From Macrophomina tecta (Eukaryota > Ascomycota > Dothideomycetes > Botryosphaeriales > Botryosphaeriaceae): a stretch of DNA of 64,000 nucleotides. Below the pieces are notes generated by a model, which saw only the letters and a program-made list of their open reading frames with translations, was not told where the DNA came from and did not search any database. The position numbers were made by a program, and so were the translations under genes. The stretch covers positions 3,410,001 to 3,474,000 of the forward strand of contig JAKSGN010000002.1 in assembly GCA_024180945.1 (NCBI GenBank), in the 5' to 3' direction. Of the stretch, positions 11,766 through 22,963 are shown piece by piece; the stretch's first letter is position 1, and the number at the start of each line of letters is the position of its first letter.

Positions 11766-12621
11766 ATGGGACGGCTCGACGGCAAAGTTGCAATTGTCAC
11801 AGGTCAGTACCCGCCCTTGCCTCTGCCGAGATTTCTGACAGGCTTCATAGGCGGTGGATCGGGGTTTGGAGCTGAGATATCTCGACGTTTTGCTGCTGAA
11901 GGAGCGCATGTATTCGTGTGCGACATCAATGCCACCGGTGGGCAGAAGGTCGCTGCAGAGAACGCCTCGGCCATGACCTTCCACCAGATGGACGTCACCA
12001 AAGCCTCTGATTGGAAAGCCGCCGTGGACGCAGCAGTAAAGAAGCATGGCCACGTCGATATACTTGTTAACAACGCTGGTACGACCTACAAGAACAAGCC
12101 CACCGCCGATGTCACCGAAGAGGAGTGGGAAAAAGTGTTCAACGTCAACGTTAAAAGTGTCTTCCTCGGCAGCAACGCCTTCGTGCCCTCGGCGATTGAG
12201 CGCGGGCAGGGCGGCGTCATGATCAACATCGCATCTGTTGGCGCTACGCGTCCTCGTCCGGGCCTTGTGTGGTATAACGCCAGTAAAGGAGCCGTTTGGA
12301 ACGCAACAAAGGGTCTCGCCGCCGAATATGGGCCTCATGGCATCCGCGTCAATTCGGTTTGCCCATTGCTGAGTGGGACTGCTCTGTTTGAAAGTTTTGC
12401 GGGAGTGCCGCCCACGCCGGAGAACATGCAGAAATTTCTGTTCAATGTGCCTATGGGACGTTTGTGCGAGCCGCAGGACGTGGCGGGTGCGTGCACATTT
12501 TTGGCAAGTGATGATGCCAAGTTCATCACTGGGTAAGTGTTTCGGACACAAGAGAAGCATACACGGAAGACTGACGAGGAATAGGACTAATCTGGAAGTT
12601 GATGGAGGAAGATGCATCTGA
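11766..12621 (+). CDS. Short-chain dehydrogenase/reductase
   Basis: Three exons (11766-11802, 11851-12532, 12585-12621) encode 251 residues, typical for a classical SDR. The Rossmann motif TGGGSGFG is interrupted by the first intron after TG; splicing restores it. The other hallmarks are the acidic residue after beta-2 (VCDINA, suggesting NAD+ preference), NNAG, the catalytic serine in IASVGA and YNASK. The C-terminus FITG-TNLEVDGGR is the usual SDR ending. The ATG at 11766 (MGRLDGKVAIVTG) is chosen because the frame upstream lacks family similarity. It resembles the FabG/glucose-1-dehydrogenase-like broad group, so the substrate cannot be named. Its divergent pairing with an aldehyde dehydrogenase hints at a shared catabolic route. 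Confidence 0.9.
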
Positions 12622-13941
12622 CGAGATTCTGCAGACTAGTCTTACCTTACCCTACCATTGAAATCGTCTAGTATATTGTTCTTGGAATTCCATGCTGTGG
12701 TAATACTAGCCTTCCAAAACAGTCGGCATAGATCGTTCGAATCCCACTCCGGGAAACGCGCGAACCGCCATTGGTGTTTCTCGGCGTGCGAACCGTAGCC
12801 AGTATCGATGTCGGATGAACTCACCTCGAAAGGGAACTGGGATTGGTGTCTGTATAGAGGTAGAACAAGCTCGCCCATACACGAATGCTACCAACCCTAG
12901 CGGTGACAGTTGATGCACGCTAACTACGTCGAAATTAGTAGGCACAGGACGAGCATGAGATGTCCGCCTGGGGCCTGTATTCTTTTTTTTTTTTAAAAAA
13001 AAAAAATTGAAAAAGGTAAAAAGATCCAACATTGGAAGATCTACCGGGGTATCACCTAGCAGAGACTATTCCTCGCCATTCATAGGGAGTTGAAGCAGTC
13101 ATCCACGTGCGAAAGTTCAAGCTCTCCGTAAATCTACGTCCTGACGCATGCTTCGACTCTCTGTGAGAAGTAGAAAGGCCATAGAATGAAGCCCATAGAG
13201 ACAGCTGCTGGCCCGTAGGCTTCAACTGCAAGTTCGAGACCCAACGTCGAATGGCCTGAGGTAATTGGCAATTAAAGCTGAGATATTCCCTCACGGCACG
13301 GACAGCCACAGGTCTTCTTTGGAATCGATCTGCAGCACCGGAAATTGTGGCGGTGACAGGACATCAAACAGCACTTGGTCTCGACGTGACAGAGGCAATT
13401 GCTGATGTCAGCCAGAAGAATGTCGGTGCCTGAATGCATGACGGTGCAGTGGTGGCGCAGCGGGCGGCTTCTGTTTCGTGCAGAGGCGGCAGGAAGAGGG
13501 CGGCGGCAAAAGTGCCACACCAACGCGAGCGGAGCAGACGCCAGAGACGGGCGGAACGGGTGGTCGAGGGAAATATAGGCCGCGAGCATCCGGGACTAGC
13601 AGGTGTACTCGTACTCGCGTTGGGCGGTGGAGCTAGAGCTGGTGGCGCAGCGGGGGCCAGCAGGTTTTTCCCTGGGCTTCCGCCGGCTGCTCAGGCTCTT
13701 GGCCGCCCAGGGCCGATCCTCATCCTGCCCCGCGATACGTCAGCCCCCAGGCCTCCTGTGCTGTGAAAGCGCGCCCGACACCCACGCCCGACTTCTGAAC
13801 AGACCACCACCAAGCGCCCTCTGCCACGCAATTGCCCCAACCCGCCAGGCAGCCGCTGAAAGCCTTCAATACCCCAGCGGCCTCCTGCTCCCATCCTTTC
13901 CTCCCCACATCCCCCGCTCATCCGCCGCTCCCACCCCAGCC
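12622..13941. other. Intergenic region upstream of fimbrin
   Basis: 1.3 kb of terminator and promoter sequence with no convincing gene. It contains a perfect T12A12 palindrome at 12983-13006. The last part is C-rich and its reading frame is open into the fimbrin ATG for about 113 codons, but without an in-frame ATG, so I read it as 5' UTR. Confidence 0.5.
12983..13006. repeat. T12A12 palindrome
   Basis: Twelve T followed directly by twelve A, a perfect 24-nt inverted repeat. It lies about 360 nt past the SDR stop and about 940 nt before fimbrin. It could be a nucleosome-free poly(dA:dT) element or a simple expansion. Confidence 0.8.
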
Positions 13942-15998
13942 ATGAACGTCCTCAAGCTGCAGAGGAAGTATCCTCAGTTTGACCAGTCCGAGATCTACGG
14001 CCTGACCGACGCCTTCCGCAAGCTCGACGTCGACGACAAGGGCTACCTCGAGGAGGCGACTGTCATCAAGGCCACCCAGACCTCCGAGCGCCAGCCGTAC
14101 GATGTCGTCAGACAGGCCCTGAAGGAGGTCGAGCTGGACAGCTCGCGGCGCGTCGAGCTCGAAGACTACGTCGACGTGAGTACGCCCAGCTGCTGCCCTC
14201 CGGCGCGACCCGCTAACACGCCAGCACAGCTCATTGCCAAACTGCGCCAATCTTCTCCCGCCCAGCAGCGCATGCACACGGGCCCCACGCGCCCGCGAGG
14301 CCTCAGCGGTGCTCAGGCCCCGCAATCGCCCGTCTACGGCCACAAGTCGCAGGGCAGCCACGGCGGCGGCAGAATACAGGTCCAGGGCTCCTCTGCCAAC
14401 GTCACTCACACCATCAACGAGGATGAGCGCGTCGCCTTCACCAGCCACATCAATGCCGTCCTCGCCGGCGACCCGGACATTGGCAACCGCCTGCCATTCC
14501 CCATCGACACCTTTGAGATGTTCGACCAGTGCAAGGACGGCCTGATCCTAGCCAAGCTCATCAACGACAGCGTTCCCGACACCATCGATGAGCGTGTTCT
14601 GAACCGCCCCGGCCGGAAGATCTCCAAGCTGAACGCTTTCCACATGACCGAGAACAACAACATCGTCATTGAGTCTGCCAAGGGTATTGGATGCTCCGTT
14701 GTGAACATTGGCAGCCAGGATATTATCGAGGTCCGCGAGCACTTGATTCTTGGTCTGATCTGGCAGGTCATCCGCAGAGGTCTGCTTGGCAAGATTGACA
14801 TCAAGCTGCACCCTGAATTGTACAGACTTCTGGAGGACGATGAGACCCTTGAGCAGTTCTTGCGCCTGCCCCCGGAGCAGATCCTTCTCCGCTGGTTCAA
14901 CTACCACCTGAAGAACGCGAAGTGGCACCGCACGTAAGTTGAGCAATCATCCAGAGTTGCGTCGAGCTAACAAGCTGCAGTGTCTCCAACTTCTCCACCG
15001 ATGTCAAGGACGGCGAGAACTACACCGTTCTGCTGAACCAGCTGAAGCCTGACATCTGCTCCCGTGCTCCTCTCCAGACTACCGATCTCCTCCAACGTGC
15101 CGAGCAGGTTCTCGACAATGCCGACAGGATCGACTGTCGCAAGTTCCTGACGCCCACCTCTCTTGTTGCCGGAAACCCGAAGCTGAACCTGGCTTTTGTG
15201 GCCAATCTCTTCAACACGCATCCTGGGCTTGACGCCATCACGGAGGAAGAGAAGGCTGAAATCGAGGACTTTGATGCTGAAGGCGAGCGTGAGGCTCGCG
15301 TTTTCACTCTCTGGCTCAATTCGCTCGATGTACAGCCCAATGTCCAGAGCTTCTTCGACGATCTCCGCGACGGCCGCATCATCCTGCAGGCTTATGACAA
15401 GGTTATCCCTGGAAGCGTCAACTGGCGCCACGTCAACAAACTGCCCCCGAGCGGCGGTGAGATGATGCGTTTCAAGGCCGTCGAGAATACCAACTACGCT
15501 GTGGAGCTTGGCAAGCAGGTCGGATTCAGCTTGGTTGGTATTCAGGGTGCTGATATCACTGATGGCCAGCGTACTCTCACGCTTGGTTTGGTTTGGCAGC
15601 TTATGCGCAGAGATATTTTCAACACCATCGGATCCCTGGCACAGCGTCTGGGTAAGCGCGAGATCACCGATGCTGACATGGTTAAGTGGGCCAACGACAT
15701 GTCTCGCCAAGGCGGCAAGACCAGCGCCATTCGCTCCTTCAAGGATTCATCGCTCTCTAACGCTGTCTTCTTACTTGACGTTCTTAACGGCATGAAGAGC
15801 TCGTATGTTGACTACGATCTCGTTGCTCCTGGCCGCACCGAGGATGAGGCCTACGCCAACGCCAAGCTGGCCATCAGTATCGCGCGTAAGATGGGTGCCA
15901 CAATCTGGCTGGTTCCCGAGGATATCTGCGCTGTGCGCAGCCGTCTGATCACGACCTTCATCGGCAGCTTGATGGCAACGCACGAGAAGATGCATTGA
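13942..15998 (+). CDS. SAC6: Fimbrin (plastin), actin-bundling protein
   Basis: Three exons (13942-14175, 14230-14933, 14981-15998) give 651 residues, close to the usual fimbrin size. The N-terminus MNVLKLQRKYPQFDQ is followed by an EF-hand region with one recognisable loop (LDVDDKGYLEE) and a weaker second one. Four calponin-homology domains follow in two tandem actin-binding modules, roughly residues 130-370 and 385-650. Recognisable stretches are DGLILAKLINDSVPDTIDER, LRWFNYHL, FTLWLNSLDV and the C-terminal WLVPEDI...LITTFIGSLMA. Known fungal fimbrins crosslink F-actin in endocytic patches and the subapical collar of hyphae. The gene is complete, with conventional GT-AG introns of 47-54 nt. 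The start is supported by homology of MNVLKLQRKYP and by absence of an ATG upstream in frame. Confidence 0.96.
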
Positions 15999-17166
15999 GC
16001 GTTTGGTTCTGTTTCTTAAAGGAGTACCCCCAAAGGTTTTACAATCTGGTATTGTTTTTTTTTTTTTTTTTTTTGACACAAGGTTCAAGCGATGGCTTGT
16101 CTTGCGGGAGATGAAAAGAGACGAGGCCCTATTCTTGAGTTGCATTCAGTAGTACAGAGCGAACAGCAAAATGGATACATATGAATTGAAACATCGATGC
16201 CCAGAACTCAGAGTTATTATACTGCTAATCTTCATGTCCATGTTCCAAGCATGTAACTCCTGATGAGCTTTTGATCTACTATGGTGCAGCCTAAAGCATG
16301 GTCGGGACCTATTGCTGCCCTGACTGAGAGGCAGTGACTTCGCCGTGAAAAACACGGCCGTTATTATTATTCATCATGGGGAGTTGAGCAACTATCCGGA
16401 TGTAGGTATCATTCACATATGAACATTAACACCAGGATAGCCGCTTCAATTTCCCATATACAAAAAGCGCGGAGGCTATCTAATACGGATGCTTCGTGCC
16501 TGCTTCTAGAAACACGTAAGTTTGAGTTCCGAGTGCTTCTGCTATTCAGTCCACACTGCCTCTGTGGCGCTAGGCTTTCGGACTGATACATCCTCTAGGA
16601 TCTCTATCAATTTTGTGGTCCTAATATGCACTCAGAGGAATAGCCGTATCATGACGTAGTCATATCAATAGACATGAGTCCAGCTAAGCTTCCAATGCAT
16701 ATCCGGTCTGGGCACTTTATCCTTTCCCTCAAGCTACGCAATACGACAGGCCCATGAATCAGACCCCCTGTCCACATCACTTGCCCGCCACGCTACACAG
16801 TATAAGCAACTACACCCAGAGCCAATCAGATGCAAAGCCGTCCGTAGGGCTGAACTCGATCTGCTGCGGAGTAGACTACGCAGGACTCGGACAGCAACGC
16901 AAACATGCACGAACGGGGTACTCCAGGTATACTGTTATCTCATCCACTGTGTACCAGGGCATCCAGCTTCATAGAAGTGCTTCCTTTTCTGCCTTCAATG
17001 ATATCGATTTCTTGAGGTTCCAGCCTTTAAGCCGAAATCCACATCACAAACCTCCCCAGGGGAACCCTTTAAAATCCTCATTAGGGTGTATATAAATAGC
17101 ACATTTTCCAAGAAGCTTCTAACAACCTGAGAGAGATACCTCGGAAACGAGGTAGATCATCACACT
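15999..17166. other. Intergenic region, fimbrin to tRNA
   Basis: 1.2 kb without a supportable gene. A T20 tract lies at 16055-16074, within about 60-80 nt of the fimbrin stop. A TATATAAATA element at 17089-17098 sits about 70 nt before the tRNA. Confidence 0.5.
16055..16074 (+). repeat. T20 homopolymer
   Basis: Twenty T, 57 nt after the fimbrin stop codon, in the likely 3' UTR. Confidence 0.9.
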
Positions 17167-17271
17167 TCCGTTGTGGTCTAGGGGCTAGGATTTGCCGCTC
17201 TCAGTATAACACAGGAGCATTCCTCGCTATCAAGCGCCGGCAAGGCCCGGGTTCGATTCCCGGCGACGGAA
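17167..17271 (+). tRNA. tRNA-Glu (anticodon CTC) with a 33-nt intron
   Basis: The acceptor stem TCCGTTG pairs with CGACGGA, with discriminator A at 17271. The D-arm reads like eukaryotic tRNA-Glu (GGTCTAGGGGCTAGGAT), the T-arm is CCGGG-TTCGATT-CCCGG, and the anticodon stem TGCCG pairs with CGGCA. The anticodon is CTC at 17200-17202, followed by A37. An intron of 33 nt (17204-17236) sits at the canonical place, one base after the anticodon. A T5 run at 17297-17301 can stop RNA polymerase III. Confidence 0.9.
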
Positions 17272-17296
17272 AGAAAGGAAGTTGTGGGTATCATTC

Positions 17297-17301
17297 TTTT
17301 T
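17297..17301 (+). terminator. RNA polymerase III T-run terminator
   Basis: Five T, 25 nt after the tRNA-Glu end; a T10 run at 17311-17320 follows as a possible backup stop. Confidence 0.6.
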
Positions 17302-19004
17302 CATGTTCTCTTTTTTTTTTCCCTTAAACTCAAAACCGTGGTGTTGAGGTGTGTTTGTTTTTTTCTTTTCTTTTCTTTTTTTTTTTTTTAATTTGGTGGC
17401 GAGGTCAGAGGAGGGGATGAGGTTGGGGGATTATTGATGCCTCATGAATCACGGACTTAACCTATGCTGCGTCCGGCACAGCCATGGGATGGGGAGGTGC
17501 AAGGAGCGAGCGAAAACTGAGTTACAGCGAGGCCGAGCCCGAAGTGCGGATAAGGGAAGTGCGAGGCCGAAGTACGCTTGCACGTGTGTGGGGCGGGGCT
17601 GGGCGGCAAAGGGTTTTATGCACAGCACATTCTTTTATGCACATCCGCAAACAGAGAGAAAGAAAAGGCCGAACTCCGCTCATTATTACATTTGTGCCTA
17701 GGATCTGATAGCGCCGGGCGATCCGGTGTCGGCGATGCGGCGGAGATGTGCGGCCTCGCTCGCCCGCCCGATTTTTGAGGTCATCATCGATTACGTGGTT
17801 GGCTAACTGAGGGCCAAGAGGCTGGGTCGGCCCTTGACAGACAAAGAAGGCCCGCTCCATTTCCCTCGAGAGCGAGGGGAAAATTTCCTGGTGTGTATCT
17901 GGACGTCGATGGGACGGCAGACACACCAGCGTTCTGTGACGGGCGCCTAATCAAATGTCCACAGCAGAAGTCGTGCGACTACGCCTCTCTCCCCTGTCGC
18001 ATTTATCTGATGGGATTAGTGCAGACAATCGATCAGGTTGTATGGAAGAGGGGAAAAAAAAAAAAGCGCGAGTGCATGGTCCGAGCGTGAACAGGTCAGC
18101 GAAGGGGAAAAGCTGTTCCTTGCGTTGGCCCTATGATCTCTCCCACAGCCCTTCCCCCATTTCGGATAGCAGGATCAGATATCGCACTCTCCCATATCAG
18201 ATGGATGGTCGGGCCCCAGACCAAAACAGACGTCAGCGCAGAACGTCCGCCTCGACTGCGAGTATCGGCTCCATAATGAAAATGTGGCGTGACCGTACCA
18301 TCACGGTGTCCATCGGTCACAAACCAGCCCCTCCAGTCAGCGTGTTTTTACCTTCTTTCCCCTCGGGTTAAATAGCTCCCGTAGCCCACTGAATCAATGT
18401 GTCTCTTCTCCCGCGTTTTTGGCTTCTCGGTCTGTTTGCCGCGGGCATGTGTCTCCCCTCATCACCTTGGCCTCTTCTCTCAACAGTTCTTGCCGTCGCT
18501 ACTCTTTTTGCAACCGTCACACGTAATCAACTGTACCAGGGACTCTTATTACCATAGGAATTTTCACTTTCTTCATTGCTGCAATACACGCAAAACCGTA
18601 ACTACCGGGACTATCAATCAACCAGCTGCGCCTTGTTGACAACGAAACACCTCCCTTCCGACTTTCCGCAGCGAGAACACCCCAAACGAAAGGAGAATCA
18701 TGCGAGAGACTATGTACTACGTGATGACAAAGAGGATTGCAGGTCGGAAACGACGGGAGAAAGGGAGCGCCTGGAGCCTCACTTTCATCGGATAAGTAAC
18801 GAAGAGAGATGAATCCCGGGTTGCCTCCTTCGAGGTTTGTCGCTTCTTTTTCCGCAGAAAACGAAAGTACCATCATCGCGATGATGAAACTTCCGTACCA
18901 GCATGTTTTTGTTTCTTCTTCGCATCACCATTTCAGCTTCTTCTGTTTCGTCGTCGTCGTCAACTTTTCAGCTAAACTTTTCCTTCCATCGTCTCTTCTC
19001 CTAT
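17302..19004. other. Intergenic region, tRNA to ISU1
   Basis: 1.7 kb with no supportable gene. It has several T- and A-rich homopolymer runs (T14 at 17376-17389, A11 near 18055) and the 3' flank of the minus-strand ISU1 gene. Confidence 0.5.
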
Positions 19005-19867
19005 TTAGGCGGCAGCCGCGTTAGGAGTCTCGGTGATGGTCTCAACCTCAACCTTAGGCAGCGGCGCACCGGTGCCGCCGAGATCCGTTTGCCGTGCCTT
19101 AGGGTTCTTCGTGTAGTAGTTCGAGATGGCGGACTTGATGGCGTCCTCGGCGAGCATGGAGCAATGGACTAAACGGCAATAGTCGATCATCAGCGGCCTG
19201 GAACTCACGCACAACTCGAGTGGATGGTTTTCTCAACTCACGCTTAACAGGCGGCAAGCACAGCTCCTTGGCGATCTCGGTGTTCTTGATGCGGGCGGCC
19301 TGCTCGAGCGTCATGCCGCGCACCAGCTCCGTCAGGTAGCTCGAGCTCGCGATGGCGGAGCCGCAGCCGAAAGTCTTGAACTTGACGTCACTGATGGTGT
19401 TGCTGTTCGGGTCGACACGGATCTGCAGCTTCATCACGTCGCCGCACGCCGGCGCGCCCACCAGGCCGGTGCCGACGTCCGTCTGCGACTTGTCCATGGA
19501 TCCGACATTGCGGGGGCGGTTGTAGTGGTCGAGCAGTGCTGTGGCGGTCAGCTTGGGATGCGCAAGACTTTGGGTGTGGAGGGTGGCGGGCGGTGGGGGA
19601 GGTGGAGGCGGAGGTGGAGGGGGTTGCCTTGAGCGGGCGGAACAATGGGCGATTGCGCAACGGATGCAGCTCTTGCCAACATGTTGACGATGCGCGTGGG
19701 AGATGGTGCGACCGGGGAGACTTATCTTTCTCGTGGTAGCTCCGCCTGGTGTTGACGGCGACTGCGGGAGCTGCTGTCCGGAGCGGCGATGCGATCTGGG
19801 GTCTGGCAGCGGAGGTGAGGAGCTTGCTGGCCTGGGTCGGCGCAGTGGCAACGGCTCTTCTGAACAT
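19005..19867 (-). CDS. ISU1: Mitochondrial iron-sulfur cluster scaffold IscU/Isu1
   Basis: Three exons (19726-19867, 19242-19535, 19005-19168) encode 199 residues. The N-terminus MFRRAVATAPTQ... is an Arg/Ala/Ser-rich mitochondrial presequence. The mature IscU domain has the three cluster cysteines in GAPACGDVMK, FKTFGCGSA and LHCSMLAED, plus the LPPVK motif recognised by the Hsp70 chaperone. It assembles [2Fe-2S] clusters with the Nfs1 desulfurase in the matrix. The junction of exons 1 and 2 has no workable GT-AG solution. An AT-AC intron (19536-19725, ATAAGT at the 5' end, CAC at the 3' end, a CTGAC branch-like site 16-20 nt before the end) rejoins the conserved block as YHEKVLDHYNRPRNVG exactly. 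The second intron (19169-19241) is ordinary GT-AG. Identity is certain; the intron class is inferred. Confidence 0.94.
19536..19725 (-). other. Apparent AT-AC intron in ISU1
   Basis: On the minus strand the intron begins ATAAGTCTCC and ends CCACAGCAC. Removing it leaves codon GTG across the junction and the protein reads HEK-V-LDHY, as in Isu1 homologues. The internal part is pyrimidine-rich. The splice signals look like the U2-type AT-AC class (ATAAGT) rather than the U12 type (ATATCC). Confidence 0.7.
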
Positions 19868-20430
19868 AATGGATGGATGTGCGGGGGGTGCGAAGGGTAT
19901 TCGGGTGGTAATCTTTTGCGGTGCAAGCGCTTGTGGTGATGGAAGGTCAATGGGAGCGCGGGCGGTGTTGCGTTGCAGGTGCAGGACTTGAACGGCTTGA
20001 GGCGAGGATGGAGGTGCACGTCTTTGATTATTTGAGAATGACGCCCGGCGCCCGCTCGGCTCGCGGAGAAGGGCGGCCACTGCGGTCTCGGCCAGCGCGT
20101 TTATGTCATGCTCGGCTGTGGCGACCAGCTTATGCGCGTGCACAACTCGACAACCTTCTGCCCCCCTCCCCCATTGCCCATGACCCCCGATCGCCGCGCC
20201 TATCAGAGCTGCATCCATCGAATGCTCATCCTGACGATATCTGGATTTCTATCTCGAATGCGAGCCCCCAAGCCCTGAATGCACTGTTACACTGCAACTG
20301 TCTGCATCGGTGCTGCCGTCGCCGCCTTGCAAACTACATCTCCGCCGCCGCCCTCGTCCATAACCATCATGCGCCGTGTCTCATGCAATCGTCGTCTTTT
20401 TTTCACTCTGCAACCACGCATTCTCTATAC
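19868..20430. other. ISU1 upstream region and UBP14 3' flank
   Basis: 563 bp between two minus-strand genes; it holds the ISU1 promoter and the UBP14 3' end. Long frames on both strands through here are accidental and GC-driven. Confidence 0.5.
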
Positions 20431-22963
20431 TCATACACGCCTGAAAAAGTAAACATATGCAAACTTCTTCATCTCGTCAATGTCGCTCGCCTTGGCAACC
20501 TTCTCGTCGTTGAAGAGCACCCACGACGGGCTCTCCTCGCCCGGGACCGGCTTGCGAATAAACGCAACGTAGTGCCTATGGCACGTCAGCAATCACTTCT
20601 TTTTGCAGCTTCTGTTCGGCACTTACCCTGCGTGGATGGAGCTCCCCTTATGGCAGACAATCGACTGCAGCTGAAAGTTCGCAGGCAGCTCGCCCGATCC
20701 AGGCTCCGACTTCTCCGTCGGTGCCGAGGCCTCCGCACCGTCATCATCGCCGAAGTCGCCAGTCGCTTCCGGGTGATTGAACAGCCAGTCGACGGCACGC
20801 TCCATGTCTCCGCCCGTCTCTTTGAGTGCTTGACGTGCCTGTGGGGCCGAGAACCCCATGGCGCCCAATGACTCTATCTTGTCCGGATCGACCGCTGCCG
20901 CTCCACCACTGCTTCCGCCGCTCAAGTCCACTGGCGTATCGATATCCGGATCCTCCATATGTGCGAAGAGCCAATTGGAGGCTGCTTCGGGATCCGAGTT
21001 ACCAGTTGCGTGCAGCGCCTTCTCGCATCGAACACGCGGGAAGCCCATAGCTTCGAGCATGCCCAAAGCAGCTTCGTTGGGGACGAACTTGTTCGGCGCA
21101 CTAGTGTCCGCATCTTCGGGCAAGAGTTCTTCCCCCTCTTGCAGCCCGGGCGACTTGTAAGAGTCAAACGGAACGGCTTCGTCTCCTATAACAACCGGCA
21201 CATCCAACTTTGTCGGAACCCAGTTGACAAGTTCGAAGCGACGTGCATTGACAGCGAGGACCGCTGGGAATGTCTTGAACAAGCTCTGCTTCGTGAATCC
21301 ATCTTTGCTGCCGCAGGATGCGCAAGTAAGCTCAACAAGCTCGGATGCAGTGAAGATATCAAGGCATTCCTTAAGCGTCACCGGCTCAAACTCTTCCTTC
21401 TCTACCTCCTTTCCCTTTGCATCCGTAACCTCCATGTTGACATCCTTGGGAATCCTCTTGATAGGGACTGGAATGGAAATGTTCTCCATTTCATCCGTCC
21501 TGTACCGCACCTTCTTGCAGCTCAGGCACTGCAGCTTTTGCTCCATGACGAACCGGAAAGCATCGACAGGGTCCTTGAGAGGTGCAGGATGAGGCGTGCG
21601 AGTGACGAGCTTGAGAAGGTGAAGAAGCAGTTCGAACGAGTCCTGCTGCCTCATGGTAGAGAATTCCGGGTGGCCTCTGCCGATGAGATGCTTCAGCATA
21701 GCAGGAGCAAGGCCCTTTTGGTGAGGAACTTCGGGGGTATCTTCCGACGCGATCACATCACTGTCAGGCTTGGAGTAGCGACCCGATAGTAAACCGTCCG
21801 CAATCTTGCGCAGTTGAGTCTCCAAGTCTTGCGCGGGATCATCCGTAGCAGGCGGTGTATCTTTGGGATGGTAGTAACGTTCCTTGAACTCGGGCATGGA
21901 GAACAGAGCCTGTAAAACACTGGCGAGGTAGCAGCTGTTTCCGAGATTCTTGAGCCCAGTGAAGCCGGGGCCGAAAACGGGCTCCAGTTCCTTGCCGTCT
22001 TCAGTAGTCATAGAAAATTCCCAGCGCAGGTTCTGCTCAATCTGCATCTCCGTTAAGCTCTTTTCAGTTTTCTGCCGGTCAGCGATGTTGATGCCCCAGT
22101 GCGCCAGGTGAGCAGGGAGCTCGGGATCAATGCGCTCCTCGTTGCAGGCGTAGCAATAGATGTCGGCGGTTCCATCGGCGGTGAGCGAGCCAAGCTTGAC
22201 TGCCACCGGATGACCGGTGGCGTTGGTGTGCGCCAACCCATGGGAGTTTCCCCCTACACCACCGTACTGTGCCCGTCCACAACCCAGATTGCCACAGGTC
22301 AAACATAACCACAAGTTCTCTTTGAGATCGCACATGGAGCAGTGGCCCAGGTCTTGAGACTCGATCTTCTTGGCAGGTTCTTGCTCGAGACACAGGGTAT
22401 GCTCGCAAGGAATCATTTCCTGCTCCCAAGCCTTGAGCTCTTCCTGCCGAGCGAATGTGTTTGCCTTCAAAACAGCATCCACCACATTAGGCAGCTTCCC
22501 GGTGGCCTTATCGACGTTGTCCACGCCGCACTCATAGCACTTGACTTGGGTGGTGGTATCATAGCGGTCTTCCTCGGTCTCGGCGGCAATGGCGAGCTTG
22601 GTCATCTTCTGCGGCGGCTCATCTCTCCTGACCTTCTTCCGGGTACGGCGAATGTTGAGCACAAGAGGGTGTTTGCGGGACTGGTAGTGGAGGCGCGAGT
22701 GGTCGCGCTCGCCGGTGCAGCCGCCGTTGAAGCAGTAGAGGCACACATCGAGGCCGGTGGGATCATCCTAGGGCGGGGATGTCAGCAGAGGAGCTTGCTA
22801 TGGCGCCCAGCGGACTTACAATGGAATCGAAGCACTGGGTGCAGTCCTCACGGTAAACGGACTGACTGGCAGTCGGAGCGCGGAGCTCTATGCAGGGGTT
22901 AGTGATGAGCGGGCACTGCGGCGCAAAAAGCTTACCCGGGGCGTCGACGTGCTTGCAAGCCAT
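20431..22963 (-). CDS. UBP14: Ubiquitin carboxyl-terminal hydrolase, UBP14/USP5 type
   Basis: Four exons (22936-22963, 22820-22887, 20627-22767, 20431-20575) give 793 residues. Domain order is typical of Ubp14/USP5: an N-terminal degenerate zinc finger, a ZnF-UBP domain around residues 170-270 (CSMCDLKENLWLCLTCGNLGCGR), the peptidase Cys box GLKNLGNSCYLASVLQ, two UBA domains (AMGFPRVRCEKAL and AMGFSAPQARQAL) inserted in the catalytic domain, and the His box IHAGHYVAFIRK formed across the last intron. The family disassembles free, unanchored polyubiquitin chains and so recycles ubiquitin. The ATG at 22963 (MACKHVDAPG) is chosen; three upstream codons in frame start with GTG only. All catalytic elements are present. 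Confidence 0.95.

Noticed and set aside
12711..12800. tRNA-like string gttcgaatccc
   Set aside because: The surrounding bases do not pair into a T-stem or acceptor stem.
13603..13941. In-frame extension upstream of fimbrin
   Set aside because: Begins at a GTG, has no ATG, and lacks similarity; MNVLKLQRKYP at 13942 is the conserved start.
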